The notes below the pieces were generated by a model, which did no database searches, was not told the origin of the DNA, and saw only the letters and a program-made list of their open reading frames with translations. The position numbers and the translations under genes are program-made. This document shows positions 11,930 through 22,812 of a stretch of DNA of 64,000 nucleotides, one piece after another (within the stretch, counting starts at the first letter, position 1; each line of letters starts with the position of its first letter). The stretch is from positions 546,607-610,606 of the forward strand of contig CAXAMN010026672.1 of NCBI GenBank assembly GCA_963970005.1, given 5' to 3'. Source of the stretch: Durusdinium trenchii (Eukaryota > Sar > Dinophyceae > Suessiales > Symbiodiniaceae).

Positions 11930-12400
11930 CAGCGAGGGACATTCAGAAAAGCACGCTGCTTCAACACTGGTGCAAACTTGAACCAGTTTAGGCCTTGAAC
12001 AATCCAGGTTCTTATTGAGGAAGTTCCGCTTCTGTCGATGAATCTCTGATGCCCCCCTGGGATGGTCGAGCGCTGCTGACGATAATGTTTATCATGGATT
12101 CGTTTTTGAGGTTTTCTGCCTAGTGGCACATGCTTCAGAAGAGGAGCCCTGCCAGCCGCCTCAAGCAGCATTTGAAGCCCAAAGTACGGGACATCGGCCC
12201 CGCTGCCTTACATCCAAACTGCGACCCCAAAGCTGCCAAGAAAATGGACTGTGATGCTGATTTGCTTGCGTCCCGGGTGCAATCTGACATATAATGGAAC
12301 TTCCGGTTGTTGGGCCATGATCGAAGCCATACATCCATGCCTAGGAAACAGTTGGACGACATCGGGGTTGGATGATATATAGTAGCCCATAAATAGAGTG
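11930..12400 (-). CDS. Possible upstream exons of the methyltransferase gene
   Basis: Two minus-strand patches read as protein: about 12,390-12,215 (NPDVVQLFPRHGCMASIMAQ and onward) and about 12,200-11,935 (VPYFGLQMLLEAAGRAPLL, then a basic stretch). They sit just upstream of methyltransferase motif IV on the same strand, so they may be its N-terminal exons. I see no motif I in them. They could also belong to another gene. Confidence 0.35.
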
Positions 12401-12439
12401 ATAGTAGCCCCATAATCGGGAAACTGTTGATGGCACTGA

Positions 12440-12582
12440 GTTGTTTTTGACCAGGGTGCCAGATTTCTGGAGGAAAAGGTCCCCCACTTCTAAGTACTCC
12501 CGGAGACTTTCCGGAATCCTGGACTCTTCATCATCCGAAGCATCTGAAGATGATGACGCCGAAGTCGATGACCAGGACGACA
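12440..12582 (-). CDS. Putative first exon, acidic Ser-rich N-terminus
   Basis: Begins MSSWSSTSASSSSDASDDEE, then a helix-like segment ending near FLQKSGTLVKNN, followed by CTCA and a GTGCC donor. An acidic Ser-rich start is also seen in the DUF7869-like gene at 9.6 kb. Being directly upstream of the methyltransferase exons, it is the best candidate for the gene's start. Confidence 0.4.
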
Positions 12583-12599
12583 TGGTAAAGAATGGATGA

Positions 12600-13090
12600 A
12601 AGAAGAATGGACGGTAAGAATTGAAATGTCCATGTGTGCAGGTTAGGTTTGTTGGTTCTGCTCTTCTGTTGCAATGAAGGATTGTGTATCCCAAACTATG
12701 GACGTTTGACACTCACAATGCATCTTCAGTCGGCCGCGCGATGTTGTTAACCCCAAACTTGTCAAGAGCCGCTTTCCAATTGGATAAGCCTCACTTTCAA
12801 TTGGATAAGACTGTATTGTGTTTATTGAATTAATGCATAAGCAAAACCAAACGTCCAAGTCTCCAGCACCACCCAGTGATGCTTGGCTGGAACATCTCGA
12901 AACTGGGGCGGTCGTCCCATCCACCACCCGTCCGCCGATTGGGGGGCGACACAAATCCCAGCCATGCGAATCGTTTCGGAAAGGGGTGTGGTCGTGGGAT
13001 GTTCGAATTGCTTGAGGGACCTGAACTGGGACACTGGATTTCGTGGGATTTCCATCCTCTCTACGGACGGTCAAGTGAGCTTATAAATAG
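12600..13090. other. Intergenic, no gene supported
   Basis: Open frames exist on both strands across 12,820-13,070 but none has a recognisable motif, and the two strands are equally open. Probably non-coding flank of the methyltransferase gene. Confidence 0.35.
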
Positions 13091-13245
13091 GACCCTACAG
13101 AAGCACCTTTTTCGGATAGCCTGATAACCTATACCCAGACACTCCATGGGACTGGCATATTTACCTACATTCGGGTGGTTTTAGGGGTCAATGTATATAA
13201 ATATGCCATACATGGAGTGTCTGGGATAGGGTTCTTCAACCTCTG
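13090..13245. mobile_element. MITE-F arm, interrupted by MITE-A
   Basis: The outer sequence (GGACCCTACAG ... GGATAGCCT ... AGGGTTCTTCAACCTCT) matches the right arm of the element at 37,812-38,098. It is split by the palindrome at 13,134-13,225. This is a nested insertion: MITE-A entered an older MITE-F copy. Confidence 0.5.
13134..13225. mobile_element. MITE-A copy, 92 bp palindrome
   Basis: Starts CCCAGACACTCCATG and ends CATGGAGTGTCTGGG, a perfect 15-bp terminal inverted repeat. Subterminal GGCATATTT / AATATGCC are also inverted. The internal core holds GGTGGTTTTAGGGGTCAATG. ATA flanks both sides, possibly a target duplication. Reference copy for a family of at least eight in this window. 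Confidence 0.8.
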
Positions 13246-15100
13246 CTGGTCTCTACGGACGGTCTCCTGTCGTAGGTCGAGCCGAGCGACGGGACGGCCA
13301 GACGGGCCAAGCAGCGGTCGAACATCGTCTGCATCACGGGGTGTCGAGCATGGAGCTGGCTGGACACCTGGGTTGTGGAGATGGGCAGTCTGGCTGTTCT
13401 GGGTGTCCAAACGCGTCAACCCAGGTGTCCCAAAGAAACCCAAACCATCCCAAAGAACAACACCCAAACCGAAACCAACCATCCCAACTCCCAGAACCCA
13501 AACCATCCCAACTCCCTGAACCCTGGTAGTTGCTTTGACCTCTTTGATCGATCGGTTTGTTCCAGTTCCGATTCTAAGCATCGAGTGTGCCACAGAGTAT
13601 TTCATACAACATCCAACGATCACAACCGTTAACCAATACAACTATACAGTACACTCCAACCCTCAAGTGATCTGTCTGCAGAGGAACAAAAATCACCCCA
13701 CTTCTTGTAACGAACACACACACACACAACAAACATGTCACACAGCACGGTGCACCCGGTCGCATCCGAGTCTGGAGGTCCGCGTTTACACGTCGCCCAG
13801 GAGATCCGATGAGATCAGGTTCTGTCTCCCAAGTTCCCTATCCCATGACCATCCATTTATGACATATATTTACTTAGACACATGGAGTCCTTTAGATAGT
13901 TTAACGAGTTTCATACGATTTTCATACGATTTCAATGGATCGTTTAAGAGGTATGCCCTATACCTCCACCCAGAACCAGGATCCCACGGGGTTTCCCCCG
14001 ATCCCATCCGTCCGCGTCGTCGCCAGGATCCGCTGGTTGAAACGCCCAGTGGCGCACCAAAGGAGGTCCAAGGCTTTCAAGAAATAGGTCATGTCCTCCA
14101 ACGGTGTGGCGTGATCCGGGTGAGGAGGCAGTTCAGGGGCTGGTCAGAACAGTCTGACCGTTGAGCGAAAGGGATGTTCACATGTTGCTTGGAAAGGACG
14201 AACGGGGCCCTGATACGCCCCAGCCTGAACATTCAACTGACATGTCTTACTGTGTTTGTAGTGCTGTTCTGTATAGGTCACACCCGACGATACGGATCTA
14301 AATATCTCATTTCCAGTGATCAGCCAGGAAAAAAACGATGTCATCGTTGAATCTGTAGACCTACCCCAAACCTATTTCCTCAAACAAGAGACCCTGGGCC
14401 TGGGTTTGGGTGATGTTGCTTCAGAACAGAACATTTCTTGGAACTTCCATGTGTTTCTCATCTGCAGGGTACCGTTCTTGTTGATGTTCGCGAGAAAAAC
14501 CACGATCCCCACCTGACCCCAAACCCTTGGATTGGCCGATCTGCTCCGTTTTGGACACCTGAACAAAAACGATGAAAAACCACTCTTCCCCAGGTGATCT
14601 CACCAGATCCAACCGGATGCCGAGCGGTCCCCGCTCATCACGTCGAAGGGAGACTTCTTAAAGCCTCCGGTGACGCTACGCGACAGAGCGCGACAGATGG
14701 TGTTCTGGTGTCGCTTCCTCCAACATGGGACCTTGAAAATTGGCAAGGTGGGTTGTAAGGACTAGAAGTCGGATGGCAATCCAAAGAATATGGTTACAAT
14801 GTGTAAAAATACTGGGATTTGCTGTCCAGGAACCGCGAGAAAACATATACACCAGAAGGGGGTTTACCCATAGGGAAAATAGAATCACCTTAAGAACCAA
14901 ATACGGTAACGGTTCTAGGCCGTCGATGGAGGGTGCTCACGGGTGGCAGCTAATTCACTGTGATATTCAGTGAAGCATGTCTCTCAAAATCTTTGAAATG
15001 CATTGCGACAGCGTATCTTGTGGTTCTGGCTCTTGGTGCTGCAGTTGCGCCGGTGATTGTGACAATATATGATCATGATTTGGTGTTGACAAACAGCTCT
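13230..15100. other. Non-coding stretch with a C-rich minisatellite
   Basis: 13,420-13,526 holds repeated CCAACTCCC/GAACCCAAACCATCC-type units. A 209-codon plus-strand frame (13,535-14,164) has no protein-like character. A (CA)n run sits at 13,711-13,727. Nothing else that I can support. Confidence 0.4.
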
Positions 15101-15147
15101 ATTGGAAGGGCCTTTCCAGACTCCATCACATCCCTATCTCACCATAC

Positions 15148-15256
15148 CTTGGGCATATCCCATTATCATTTCCAGTAATAGCGGGTGATGATGGTTCGTA
15201 AAGAAGGTCTTTCCCTGAAATAGTGATAATGATTGACCGACTGTTACATGTAATAG
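15148..15256 (+). repeat. Dispersed repeat family B, copy 1
   Basis: Shares a diverged ~100-bp consensus with 34,115-34,206 and 37,221-37,320: TTGGGTCTATCC, then GTGGATGATGATGGTTAG, then AAATAGTGATAATTG. This copy is the most diverged of the three. Probably a non-autonomous transposon or short retroelement; no coding content. Confidence 0.55.
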
Positions 15257-15464
15257 GACAGACCCACACCATATCTCACCCTAAAGCAAAGCGGAATCAA
15301 GCCACACGTAGATGTAGAAGGCCGTGTCCATTCAACCGTACACATCGAAACCCGGCCTCTGACAGCATCTACAAACCGGCTGAAAGGGGTACAGCTTGGG
15401 CTGGGGCATATCATGGGCGATTCCCGTTTCGAACCCAAAAAACATCAAACAAAACGTCCAACTT

Positions 15465-15509
15465 AACCACCCCAATGTAGGTAAATATGCCAGTCCCATG
15501 GAGTGTGGG
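15465..15509. mobile_element. MITE-A fragment (right half)
   Basis: ACCACCCCAATGTAGGTAAATATGCCAG... then CCCATGGAGTGTG matches the inner core and right terminus of MITE-A. The left half is missing. Confidence 0.6.
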
Positions 15510-15589
15510 TCACCGTCGCTGACCAAAAAAGAAGACCATCGTTTTCCGCCCTTCTCAGCGCCCCGACGCTTGGGTCCCCGTTGATAGAG

Positions 15590-16170
15590 GTCATCGCCTG
15601 CCTGGATCGGAGACGGCCAGATCCATGTGTCGCGCGCTGGGCGCGCGGGCGGCCAGCGCGCCCAACGCTCGACGAATTCGCGGGAGCAGGGCCCTTACTT
15701 CGAGGGGAAGTGTTTGGCGGATGGATGCAGGGGAGTTCTCAATGCTTGAGTATCGCAAAATGCCCTAAGCGAAATCCAAAAGCTCGTCTTCAGGACCCTT
15801 TCCTTTGATCAAGTTTCCAAGCATGTCTGAGTGTCTGACCTATCTGGGACTCAGAGCCTCCATTGGGAGAGCTTCACCCACCAGTCATCGAGCCCCAAAG
15901 AATGAGAGAATAGCCACGGACCAGGGGCACTTCTCATGAAGTTGGGGTCTATCCGCTCCCAGGGCCATGTTGGAGGATGGGGCCGGATGTTGCCGGCCTT
16001 CTTCTCAAAACCGTTCCCAGGACCTTCCGTCTGCCCGCACCTTGCAGGCCTTGTTCCTTCGAAACCTCCTGCTCCGCCCCACCTGCTCCCGCTCCCGGTC
16101 ACGTCGCTCCGGCGGAGCGAGTCGTCCTTCTTCGACCGACTGGGACGGAGTGCCGCGAAAGCGGCCCCAT
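15590..16170. other. GC-rich patch, coding status unresolved
   Basis: GC-rich segment with long open frames on both strands (for example 15,503-15,808 plus and 15,851-16,102 minus). It includes a GCGCGC-rich palindromic stretch near 15,630-15,665. GC-rich exons are plausible, but no frame shows a motif, so I assign no gene. Confidence 0.25.
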
Positions 16171-16189
16171 AGGGGTGATGCCAAAGGGG

Positions 16190-16350
16190 TCAATGTAGAG
16201 AGTCGACTAGTGTATAGGGAGACAAGACCCATGGCACTGCCATAGGACTGCGTATGCTGTTGGGGTGGTTTGAGGGGTCAATGTATGGAGCATCTGCCAG
16301 TCCCATTAGTCGTGTCATGTATGTATGCCAGTCCCATGGAGTGTTGTCTG
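16190..16350. mobile_element. Composite or nested MITE-A copies
   Basis: Contains two GGGGTCAATGTA cores (about 16,196 and 16,275), an internal GTTGGGGTGGTTTGAGG, and a right end CCCATGGAGTGTTGTCTGGG (about 16,333-16,348). Best read as two overlapping or nested MITE-A copies, both decayed. Confidence 0.55.
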
Positions 16351-16564
16351 GGTATACCCAATCGACCCAATCGTCCTGTCCACCCAAGGATTGGACCGGC
16401 GGTCCACCCAATCGACCACCTTTTTTACCCCCCTGTTGCCTTCATGAAGCCTTCCACTTGGCCTTTGGCCTCCTCCACTGGTTGGGTCTCACGGGAGCAA
16501 AAGCCTGGCATCGGATCGGGCTGCTTCGAAAGCGAAGCTATGTGAAGCCGAGCAGAGCAAGTAC

Positions 16565-16682
16565 GATCCGCACCCTGAAACAAAACCAAGGGTTTGGTTC
16601 GGGGCCCCAAACATGTACCAAACCCTTGTGAACTAGAGGCTTCGACCCCTTCCCCCCATGGAGGTTCCGGACTCGGATCCTC
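16565..16682. mobile_element. MITE-C copy, degenerate
   Basis: GATCCGCACCCTGAAACAAAAC, ACATGTACCAAACCCTTGTG and a terminal GGATCC match the MITE-C element at 31,365-31,498 in order and orientation, with many differences and a lost left terminus. Confidence 0.55.
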
Positions 16683-16719
16683 CATGGGTATCTCATATTC
16701 CCCCCCGGATGTCGAGGAC

Positions 16720-17060
16720 AATGAGTCAGCTTGAACTGGTCATGGTGGATGGATGGTTCTTACCAGGTGGAGTAAAATGAATTATTGCAAATTGAACGTA
16801 TTTTTCCAATAATACTCTCCAACATCGACGACAACATAGATCTCTCCACATACATTCCCTGGCCACAGTGGTTGATATACTGAATATATACGATTAGATT
16901 TATATTTCATCAAACAATTGACTGTACTACGAAGGGCATATGGGTCTTGTAGCGGTCTTCATATAAAAGCCTACAGAGGTGACTGGGTTTTGAAGTCTAG
17001 AACTCAGTAAAACAACGACTCAATATGGTTTACAGGAAAGGAAGACCTGACCGACGCATA
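16720..17060. other. AT-rich spacer, no gene seen
   Basis: Separates two MITE-C copies. AT-rich, no coding frame of note. Confidence 0.35.
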
Positions 17061-17071
17061 CATTTCCATAA

Positions 17072-17183
17072 CCCTAAGGATCCTTGGAACCTCCTTAGAA
17101 GGGGTCGAACCCTCTATAACAAGGGTTTGTACATGTTTGTACCCTCAAAACCCTTGTTTTGTTTCGGGTGCGGATCCTTAGGG
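17072..17183. mobile_element. MITE-C copy, 112 bp palindrome
   Basis: Left end CCCTAAGGATCC, right end GGATCCTTAGGG: 12-bp perfect terminal inverted repeats. The inner part ACAAGGGTTTGTACATGTTT is itself nearly self-complementary. Same family as 31,365-31,498, in reverse orientation. Confidence 0.75.
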
Positions 17184-17184
17184 A

Positions 17185-18100
17185 ATGACAAATACCCAGA
17201 GTGCCTAGTCTTCTGTTCCGAGACTTTGGGGGTGAACATTGCGGGGTACACGGTGTTGACTGCCTTGGGGCAGCAGGGATTGCAATGAACAAGGACTTGT
17301 GCATGAGTATACACCGAATTCACCAACGTCCGACAGTCAAGTTCCCCCAAACTGGCGCCCACCCACCTCCCAAGCCGAGCCCACCAAACCCTCTGGGAGC
17401 CCCTGCGGGTGAAGTTCAAAAACATCAAAGGCTCAAAGACATCGCCTTCCTCGAACGAAGGCATCGTTGAGGTCCAAGTCGGTCGGTCGGACTGTACGTC
17501 GTTCGTATTTCGAGCGGCTGGGTGCAGAAGAGGGTGTAGCAGGTGTGTGTATCGAGGTGTTTCTTGACTGGGTCTTCTCATTGCACTGGGTCCGGGAAAA
17601 CGTGGTCGGTCGGAGCAGGTTTTGCTTGGTCCTTGGAACGACATGGTAAGAAATTCGACGTGTGAAGAAGGCCCGTGGAACGACCCTTGGAATGACAAGA
17701 ACACTCCCAAACACCATGGGACTGCCGTAGGACTGCCGCCCCATTGAGCCCCCTGGCACCACCCCAAACGATTGGCAAATAATGCCCATCAATTCTGCAC
17801 GAAAGGAAACCACTTTCCAGGCATCTGATGACCATCAAATGCATACCCTGACTCGTGAGCCGGACATCCCTGGAACGTTCACCGAACAAACTCGACCTGT
17901 TTCTCGTGAACTGTGGGGTGCCACCGCTCTTTTGGGCCTAAAAAATGGCCACACGTCCGGATGACAACAGCTGTGTAGCTGTACCATCTTAATACCAGCT
18001 TTTCGTAGTACGCGTACCAGGGCCGCCCTGGCCAGGGGTTTGTTGATAGAAACCCCTTAGAGCCCCTTAGAGGTTAATGGGTGTCTATTAACCACCCATT
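17185..18100. other. No gene supported
   Basis: Open frames on both strands (a minus-strand frame spans 17,114-17,767) run through MITE-C sequence and lack motifs. I regard them as chance. Confidence 0.35.
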
Positions 18101-18101
18101 A

Positions 18102-18198
18102 CCCAAACACTCCATTTATGGTATGTAGATATGACTACATTGGCCCCTGAAACCATGCCAATGTATGCAAATATGCTAGTCCACATGGAATGTCTGGG
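18102..18198. mobile_element. MITE-A copy, about 97 bp
   Basis: CCCAAACACTCCATTTATGG at the left, CATGGAATGTCTGGGG at the right, with ACATTGGCCCCTGAAACCATG inside. Terminal repeats are imperfect, so this is an older copy. Confidence 0.65.
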
Positions 18199-18474
18199 GT
18201 GGCCCGGACACCCTGGTAGAGGGTCCAGATTTTTGCCTTCAATATGTTTCGATCCACAACACTCCACAGCGGAGCACTCCGATGTCCGCACCCTCACATC
18301 AGAGACGACAACCTGTTGAGCTGGACAAATAGGCATATCTTTAATGAGTAGCGAATATGTTTCTGATGTGAAAACACATCTTTACTCATACCAGGTGTGT
18401 TTTGACATCTGCACAAGTTTGGCCACGTACAAGGAGTTAATCCGTGAACGTGCCTCAGAACATGGGTGCAAGTA

Positions 18475-18580
18475 CTAGGAGCAAGAAGCTATTAGGAACA
18501 AGGGCATCGCTACGAACGGAGCAAGGACGCTACTAGGGGCTCTTGGCATCGCTACTAGGAGCAAGAAGCTATTAGGAACC
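18475..18580. repeat. Imperfect direct repeat
   Basis: CTAGGAGCAAGAAGCTATTAGGAAC occurs twice (about 18,475 and 18,555) with a related GCATCGCTACGAACGGAGCAAGG unit between. The CGCTACTAGG core resembles the minisatellites at 34.05 and 38.55 kb. Confidence 0.5.
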
Positions 18581-18846
18581 TGTATTGTTATTCGGTTCAT
18601 ATCCAGTTTGTTTTTGATACGACGGGTCAGGCGCTTCGTGCATGTTTGGTCCGCCCGCATCGACTTGGCGACGCCCGCACGGGGTCCTTGAAGGTGATGC
18701 CAATGACTTTCATGGCTTCAACCAGCCCTGAGTGAGAGGAAGGAGAGGATTTGTGATTTTCGAGAATTCTAGTATCATGGTGTTCCGGTGCCTCACCAAA
18801 ATGGCAGACCACTTCTTCTCATTATCCCGGCAAGAGATCCCAAACA

Positions 18847-19330
18847 GTGTCTAAAGGTCTAAGATCTAGAGGTGTAGAAGCAGAAGGTCTAGAGTCTAGA
18901 GATCTAGACATATTGAGTTTCAGGGGTGATGGTGGTGCTGGTGGTGGTTGTGATGATAGGCGATGTAGCTGCAACGCTTCTTCTCCAGTGTGGTCTACAG
19001 AGGGCTTGTGGAGATCATTAGTCTACCTGAGATATGAAAAGGGTGTGAAAGGGGTATGAACAGGATACGACGAGGGTATGAAAAGGGCATGAAAAGGATA
19101 CAAAAAGGGTATCAAACGGGTAGGAAATGGGTATGGCCAGGATATCCGGGTGTGGAAAAGCATATGGCAAGGATCAGGGAATGAAAAGGGTATGAGCAGG
19201 GTGTCTGAAAGGTTTGGAGGTCGTGGTGGTAGTGGCGGCTATGATGGCGGCGGTGATGGTAGTGGCGGTGGTGATGATTGTGATGATGGTGGTGATGGTG
19301 ATGGTAATGGTGGTAATGATGATGGTGTAG
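18847..19330. repeat. Three adjacent simple-repeat tracts
   Basis: 18,857-18,908: repeated TCTAGA/GGTCTAGA words. 19,036-19,140: an imperfect minisatellite of GGGTATGAAAAGG-type units. 19,217-19,325: a GGT/GAT triplet tract whose minus strand would read as poly-His and plus strand as Gly/Asp. The triplet tract explains the odd open frames here; I do not call them genes. Confidence 0.65.
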
Positions 19331-19789
19331 GGATCTAGAGCTAGAGCACACATCAGTCTTCGCGGTGAAGTTAGGGTATTCGGGCTCGTATAGGTTGAAG
19401 GATCGTAGGTTGGAGAACGAAGGTCTTCATGCTCTGTCTGTGGTGAGAACTGGGTGCCTGCGTGCGGGTTTCAACAAACAAGACTGCCAAAGTTCTTTTT
19501 GGATCGTGGTGCAAATCGGTGGAGCTCTCGACCAAGCTAGAATTTTACATTTCCGCTTCTGGCTCCAGCATGGCTCTCAGCCATGAAGTAAAAATCCTCC
19601 AGTTCATACTGAAGGCTCCTGGTTTGGAACCCAGCCGCTCGGCACTGTCAAATAATCGCCGGTGGCCAAACGAACTCGCTTAAAGCCAGGCTGCAAGGCC
19701 TCACCACCTTAGCCCATGCCACGCTCAAACGTAGCCGTTCCAAGGCTAGCGGCTTGCCAACCCTGCCATAGGATTCCCTGGTTTCAGGG

Positions 19790-20035
19790 CACTGAAACAC
19801 CTTTCTCTTCCAACTCCTTTCTCAGCTCTGCCGCCTTCATCTTCTTCGGTTGGCGCTGGATCGGCAGCCTCCACTTCGTCTTCCACCTCAAGGTCCTCCA
19901 ATCGTCCTGTGTACCAAGTGCAGTCAGCAACGAACCGTTTTGAGCCTCTTCACTTGTCCTTTTTCGCTCTTTTCGGAAGGACATCTCCTCAGCCACTCTT
20001 GGCTCTCGTACCCCCGACCTGAGCACAACATTCAC
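19790..20035 (-). CDS. Possible exon with SAP-like start
   Basis: Minus-strand patches read as charged protein. One frame ends with MKAAELRKELEEKGVSVP, which resembles the first helix of a SAP DNA-binding motif. The second helix is not visible. Another frame through the same DNA is acidic. One of them is probably an exon; I cannot choose with confidence. Confidence 0.3.
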
Positions 20036-20164
20036 ACTTGATATGACCCGAGGGAAGACCCCAATTTGGATTGTAAGACATTCTCACATGGGTTTTAATC
20101 AAGAGTCTGCATTTTCCAATCCCGGACCATCCATGTATGGAATGGTTACGCACATGTACCCTAC

Positions 20165-20572
20165 CTACGCACGACTTAGCGTGTATCTATTCTCAGCTCT
20201 GCCCTGATGTTGTCTTTGGAAGCGCTCTTGCTGCGAAACACCTTGGCAGGCACTTGCGCACGTTGAAGTGCAGATGTCGTGGCAGCAGCACTTTGTCGAC
20301 CTTGAAGCGCGGATTTCGCGGCAGGCCCAATACTTTGTGGACCTTGAAGTGCAGATTTCGTAGCAGGCACAGCGCTTTGTGGACCTTGAAGCACGGAATT
20401 CGTGGCAGGTGCAAGGCTTTGTGAACCTTTGGAGATTTCGTGGCAGGCACAGCGCTTGTGGACGCGGCAGGAGCAGTGGCCTTGAAGTGCAGATTTCGTG
20501 GCAAACGCAGCACTTTGTGGACCTTGAAGTGCACCAACTCCTGCTGGATACCTGAGGGCCGGATGGCGCCAA
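20165..20572 (-). repeat. 42-bp tandem repeat, possibly coding
   Basis: Seven or so copies of a unit with CTTTGTGGACCTTGAAGTGC and AGATTTCGTGGCAGGCAC, period close to 42 bp. As 42 is a multiple of three, all frames stay open. One minus-strand frame gives a 14-residue repeat LQGPQSAVPATKSA and then a normal-looking basic tail. Could be a low-complexity protein segment or a plain minisatellite. Confidence 0.6.
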
Positions 20573-20884
20573 CCCTGAAAGAACTTCAGTTCATCCAGGG
20601 TTTCGGAGATCTTTGAATGCGCTTATGTAGCACAATGTGCACAAGCTCATCCAAGCCATGTTGGACTCCTTCTCATCAGAGGCCACACACTTCATGGTGT
20701 CATGCTCATAGAGCAGCCATGACCCTCATCTCCACAGTGCAAGGAGCCTTATCCTCATCCCAATCATTCACCACCCATCCCCTCAATGAGGTCAGCCTCA
20801 TCTTCAGATGCCTGACCTTATCTCGCCACAAGCAGCCATTGAAATCCAGCCTGGCCTCAATGCTGCAGTGCAGTGATGCGGAGT

Positions 20885-21120
20885 TTACACTTTTGCGCCT
20901 TCAACGGCGTATTTTTTGGATAGCTTTTTGAAAGCATCCTGTAGTGTTGGGTGATCCCTCAGGCGCTCCATGTAGGAGCTCAACAATTCTGGATGGCCCA
21001 TTGCCTCCATATGTAGGAGTGCTGCACATTTGTTGGCCCAACCTCCAATCCTCTCATTCTCTTGATCCTGAATGCTGTCAATATCAAATTCATTGGTCAT
21101 CAAAGAAACCATTAAAATAA
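20885..21120 (-). CDS. Unrecognised exon
   Basis: Clear protein character on the minus strand: NEFDIDSIQDQENERIGGW, later HPELLSSYMERLRDHPTLQD, ending KYAVEGAKV and a stop. It looks like a C-terminal helical domain. Upstream the frame runs into AT-rich intron-like DNA with a CA run. No family recognised. It may be joined to the repeat-bearing patches at 19.8-20.6 kb, but the stop argues that this is a 3' end. Confidence 0.45.
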
Positions 21121-21501
21121 GATCAATCAAACATGTTCAAACAAAACAAACAACACACACACACAGATCTATAGTTTGCCAAGTCACAAAGTTGCTCCGT
21201 TTTGGTGAAAACCCGGCTCGGTTTGGGGGAAATTGGTTCGCTTTTGGGATTGGCTTGGGGCTCAAGTCTCACTGTTTTGAACACAAAGCATGTTTTGGTT
21301 TGGATTTTTGAGTTTTTAGGACCGGGTGTCACTAAAAAAAGTCAACCGGTGGGAAGTTGGGAGGGTAAAATGCTCAAACCTATAAACTTTGAAAAGGTCT
21401 TGCGTGATTCCGCACGCAGAGATGACGTCGGGACAAATCGAATGTTTCTGATTGAAGAAAAATACCTAAACAAATAATATATAGTTAACTATATTTGCAG
21501 T

Positions 21502-21855
21502 ATGCCTTGTTATTTTGTGAGTAGTGGAATTGAAATCCCGATGACGAATCAAACCTGCCACTTTATTTGGAACGGCTTTGGAAACAAAGAGCTGACTGAC
21601 AGCGAAACGTCTTCTTCGTCTGAAGAAGGTGATAAAACAGGTTCGCTTGTTGAAACGGCTAGAAATGCTGAATGGAGAAAGCAGGACGACGGATATTACA
21701 ACAGAAAGCCGAACGACGAAACGTATTTCCGAAGATATTACCAAGAGAAAACAAAACAACCTTGTGTATGTGATATATGCGGCTCTGCCATGAGCTGAAA
21801 ATCAAACTTGGCAAAGCACAAGAACACGAAGAAGTGCCAAAGGTGCTTGGTGTAA
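21502..21855 (+). pseudogene. Small zinc-finger ORF with an in-frame stop
   Basis: Starts at ATG 21,502. Acidic Ser/Glu-rich middle, then YYQEKTKQPCVCDICGSAMS, an in-frame TGA (21,796-21,798), then KSNLAKHKNTKKC to a TAA at 21,853. The C-x2-C and H...C spacing fits a C2HC finger of the kind found in small ORFs of Polinton-like and giant-virus genomes. One substitution would explain the stop. Confidence 0.5.
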
Positions 21856-21914
21856 GTTCCCTATGATTTTATGATACAAGAAAATATCATAAAGTTATAA
21901 TCTAGGTATTTTTA

Positions 21915-22231
21915 ATGTCAAGATTGGAAAAAGAAGAGGTACAAAAAGCACACAATCTTGATAACGTAATTCAGGTCAGAACAAATCTGATACTGAAAGA
22001 AAAGCACAACAGAAAATATCCAAACATAAGCGAAGGAGATTATGTTAAGATATTTGATAAAAAGGAAAGGGCAACTATGTATCAAGGAAAGAAACTAGAA
22101 GTCAATGGAGTGAAAAAAGCAGTATAAAGTAATACTAGTTGGCCGTGATATGATGAATAATAGATATTGTAAATTGGATGGAATGAGTACAACATATAAT
22201 AGGCATGATATACTATTAGTTGATGAGTAAC
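21915..22231 (+). pseudogene. Integrase C-terminal fragment (Polinton type)
   Basis: Reads KEKHNRKYPNISEGDYVKIF, typical of the C-terminal domain of rve-type integrases in Polintons. About 22,127 a one-base frame change occurs. The second frame continues GRDMMNNRYCKLDGMSTTYN and ends with a stop at about 22,231. The catalytic core is absent. It converges with the polymerase pseudogene on the other strand. Confidence 0.6.
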
Positions 22232-22812
22232 TGTTGTTCTTTCTTCTGTTTTCGCCTTTCTCTTCTTTTTGCATTTATTCTATCTTTCTCTCTTTGGTAT
22301 CTTTCTTTTTGTTTGCCTCATTGCTTCTCTGTTTCCTTCTTCTATACCTTTAATTCTTGTCATCATATTTATCTGTTTTTCCCAGTGTTTCTTCTTTCTT
22401 GTATATTGATTTTTTGTTATCATGATGCTGTTTGTCTTTTTGTTTGTATTTTTCAATATGCTCTATTTTGTTTCTTCAAGGTGATGCTCTCTTGTCGCAT
22501 TGCAAAATTCTTTTTTGGTCCGACCAACAATACATCTGTTAAGGCGGTTCTTTTCATTTTCAACATATTCACCGTCTTTTTTTTTTTTGAGTTGCTTTCT
22601 GTTTTTGCGTGGGCATTCTTCAATAAGAAACATTTTACAGTTCTCAGCACCGAACTCATCAAACGATTTCATAGAGTTAGGATAGTGTTTTGGGGGATTT
22701 CTATTGTTTAGATAAGATTTATAATATCTTCTATGCCTTGCTATTCTTTGACATAGTCTTTCAGTTGTTGAATGTATCCATATATGTAAAATCATCTTTT
22801 CGTTATGTACAT
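22232..22812 (-). pseudogene. GIY-YIG-like endonuclease domain, joined to polymerase frame
   Basis: The frame 22,812-22,463 reads HSTTERLCQRIARHRRYYKS, later FGAENCKMFLIEECP and IVGRTKKEF, which follow the GIY-YIG pattern after its first strand. The GIY start itself is missing and the tail follows polymerase B in the same frame without a stop. Beyond 22,463 the minus strand stays Lys/Glu/Arg-rich in broken frames (22,460-22,232), like the charged tails of such proteins. Probably a deletion-made fusion. Confidence 0.5.

Noticed and set aside
13535-14164. 209-codon plus-strand frame
   Set aside because: No motif or protein-like composition; lies in repeat-rich DNA opposite to all recognised genes.
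14300-14360. AATCTGTAGAC as a decamer copy outside the 52-64 kb region
   Set aside because: It differs at the conserved start, has no partner at 30 bp, and is a single occurrence.
17114-17767. 217-codon minus-strand frame
   Set aside because: Reads through MITE-C sequence and lacks any domain.
19112-19351. Poly-His or Gly/Asp-rich open frames
   Set aside because: Explained by the GGT/GAT triplet tract; no other coding sign.
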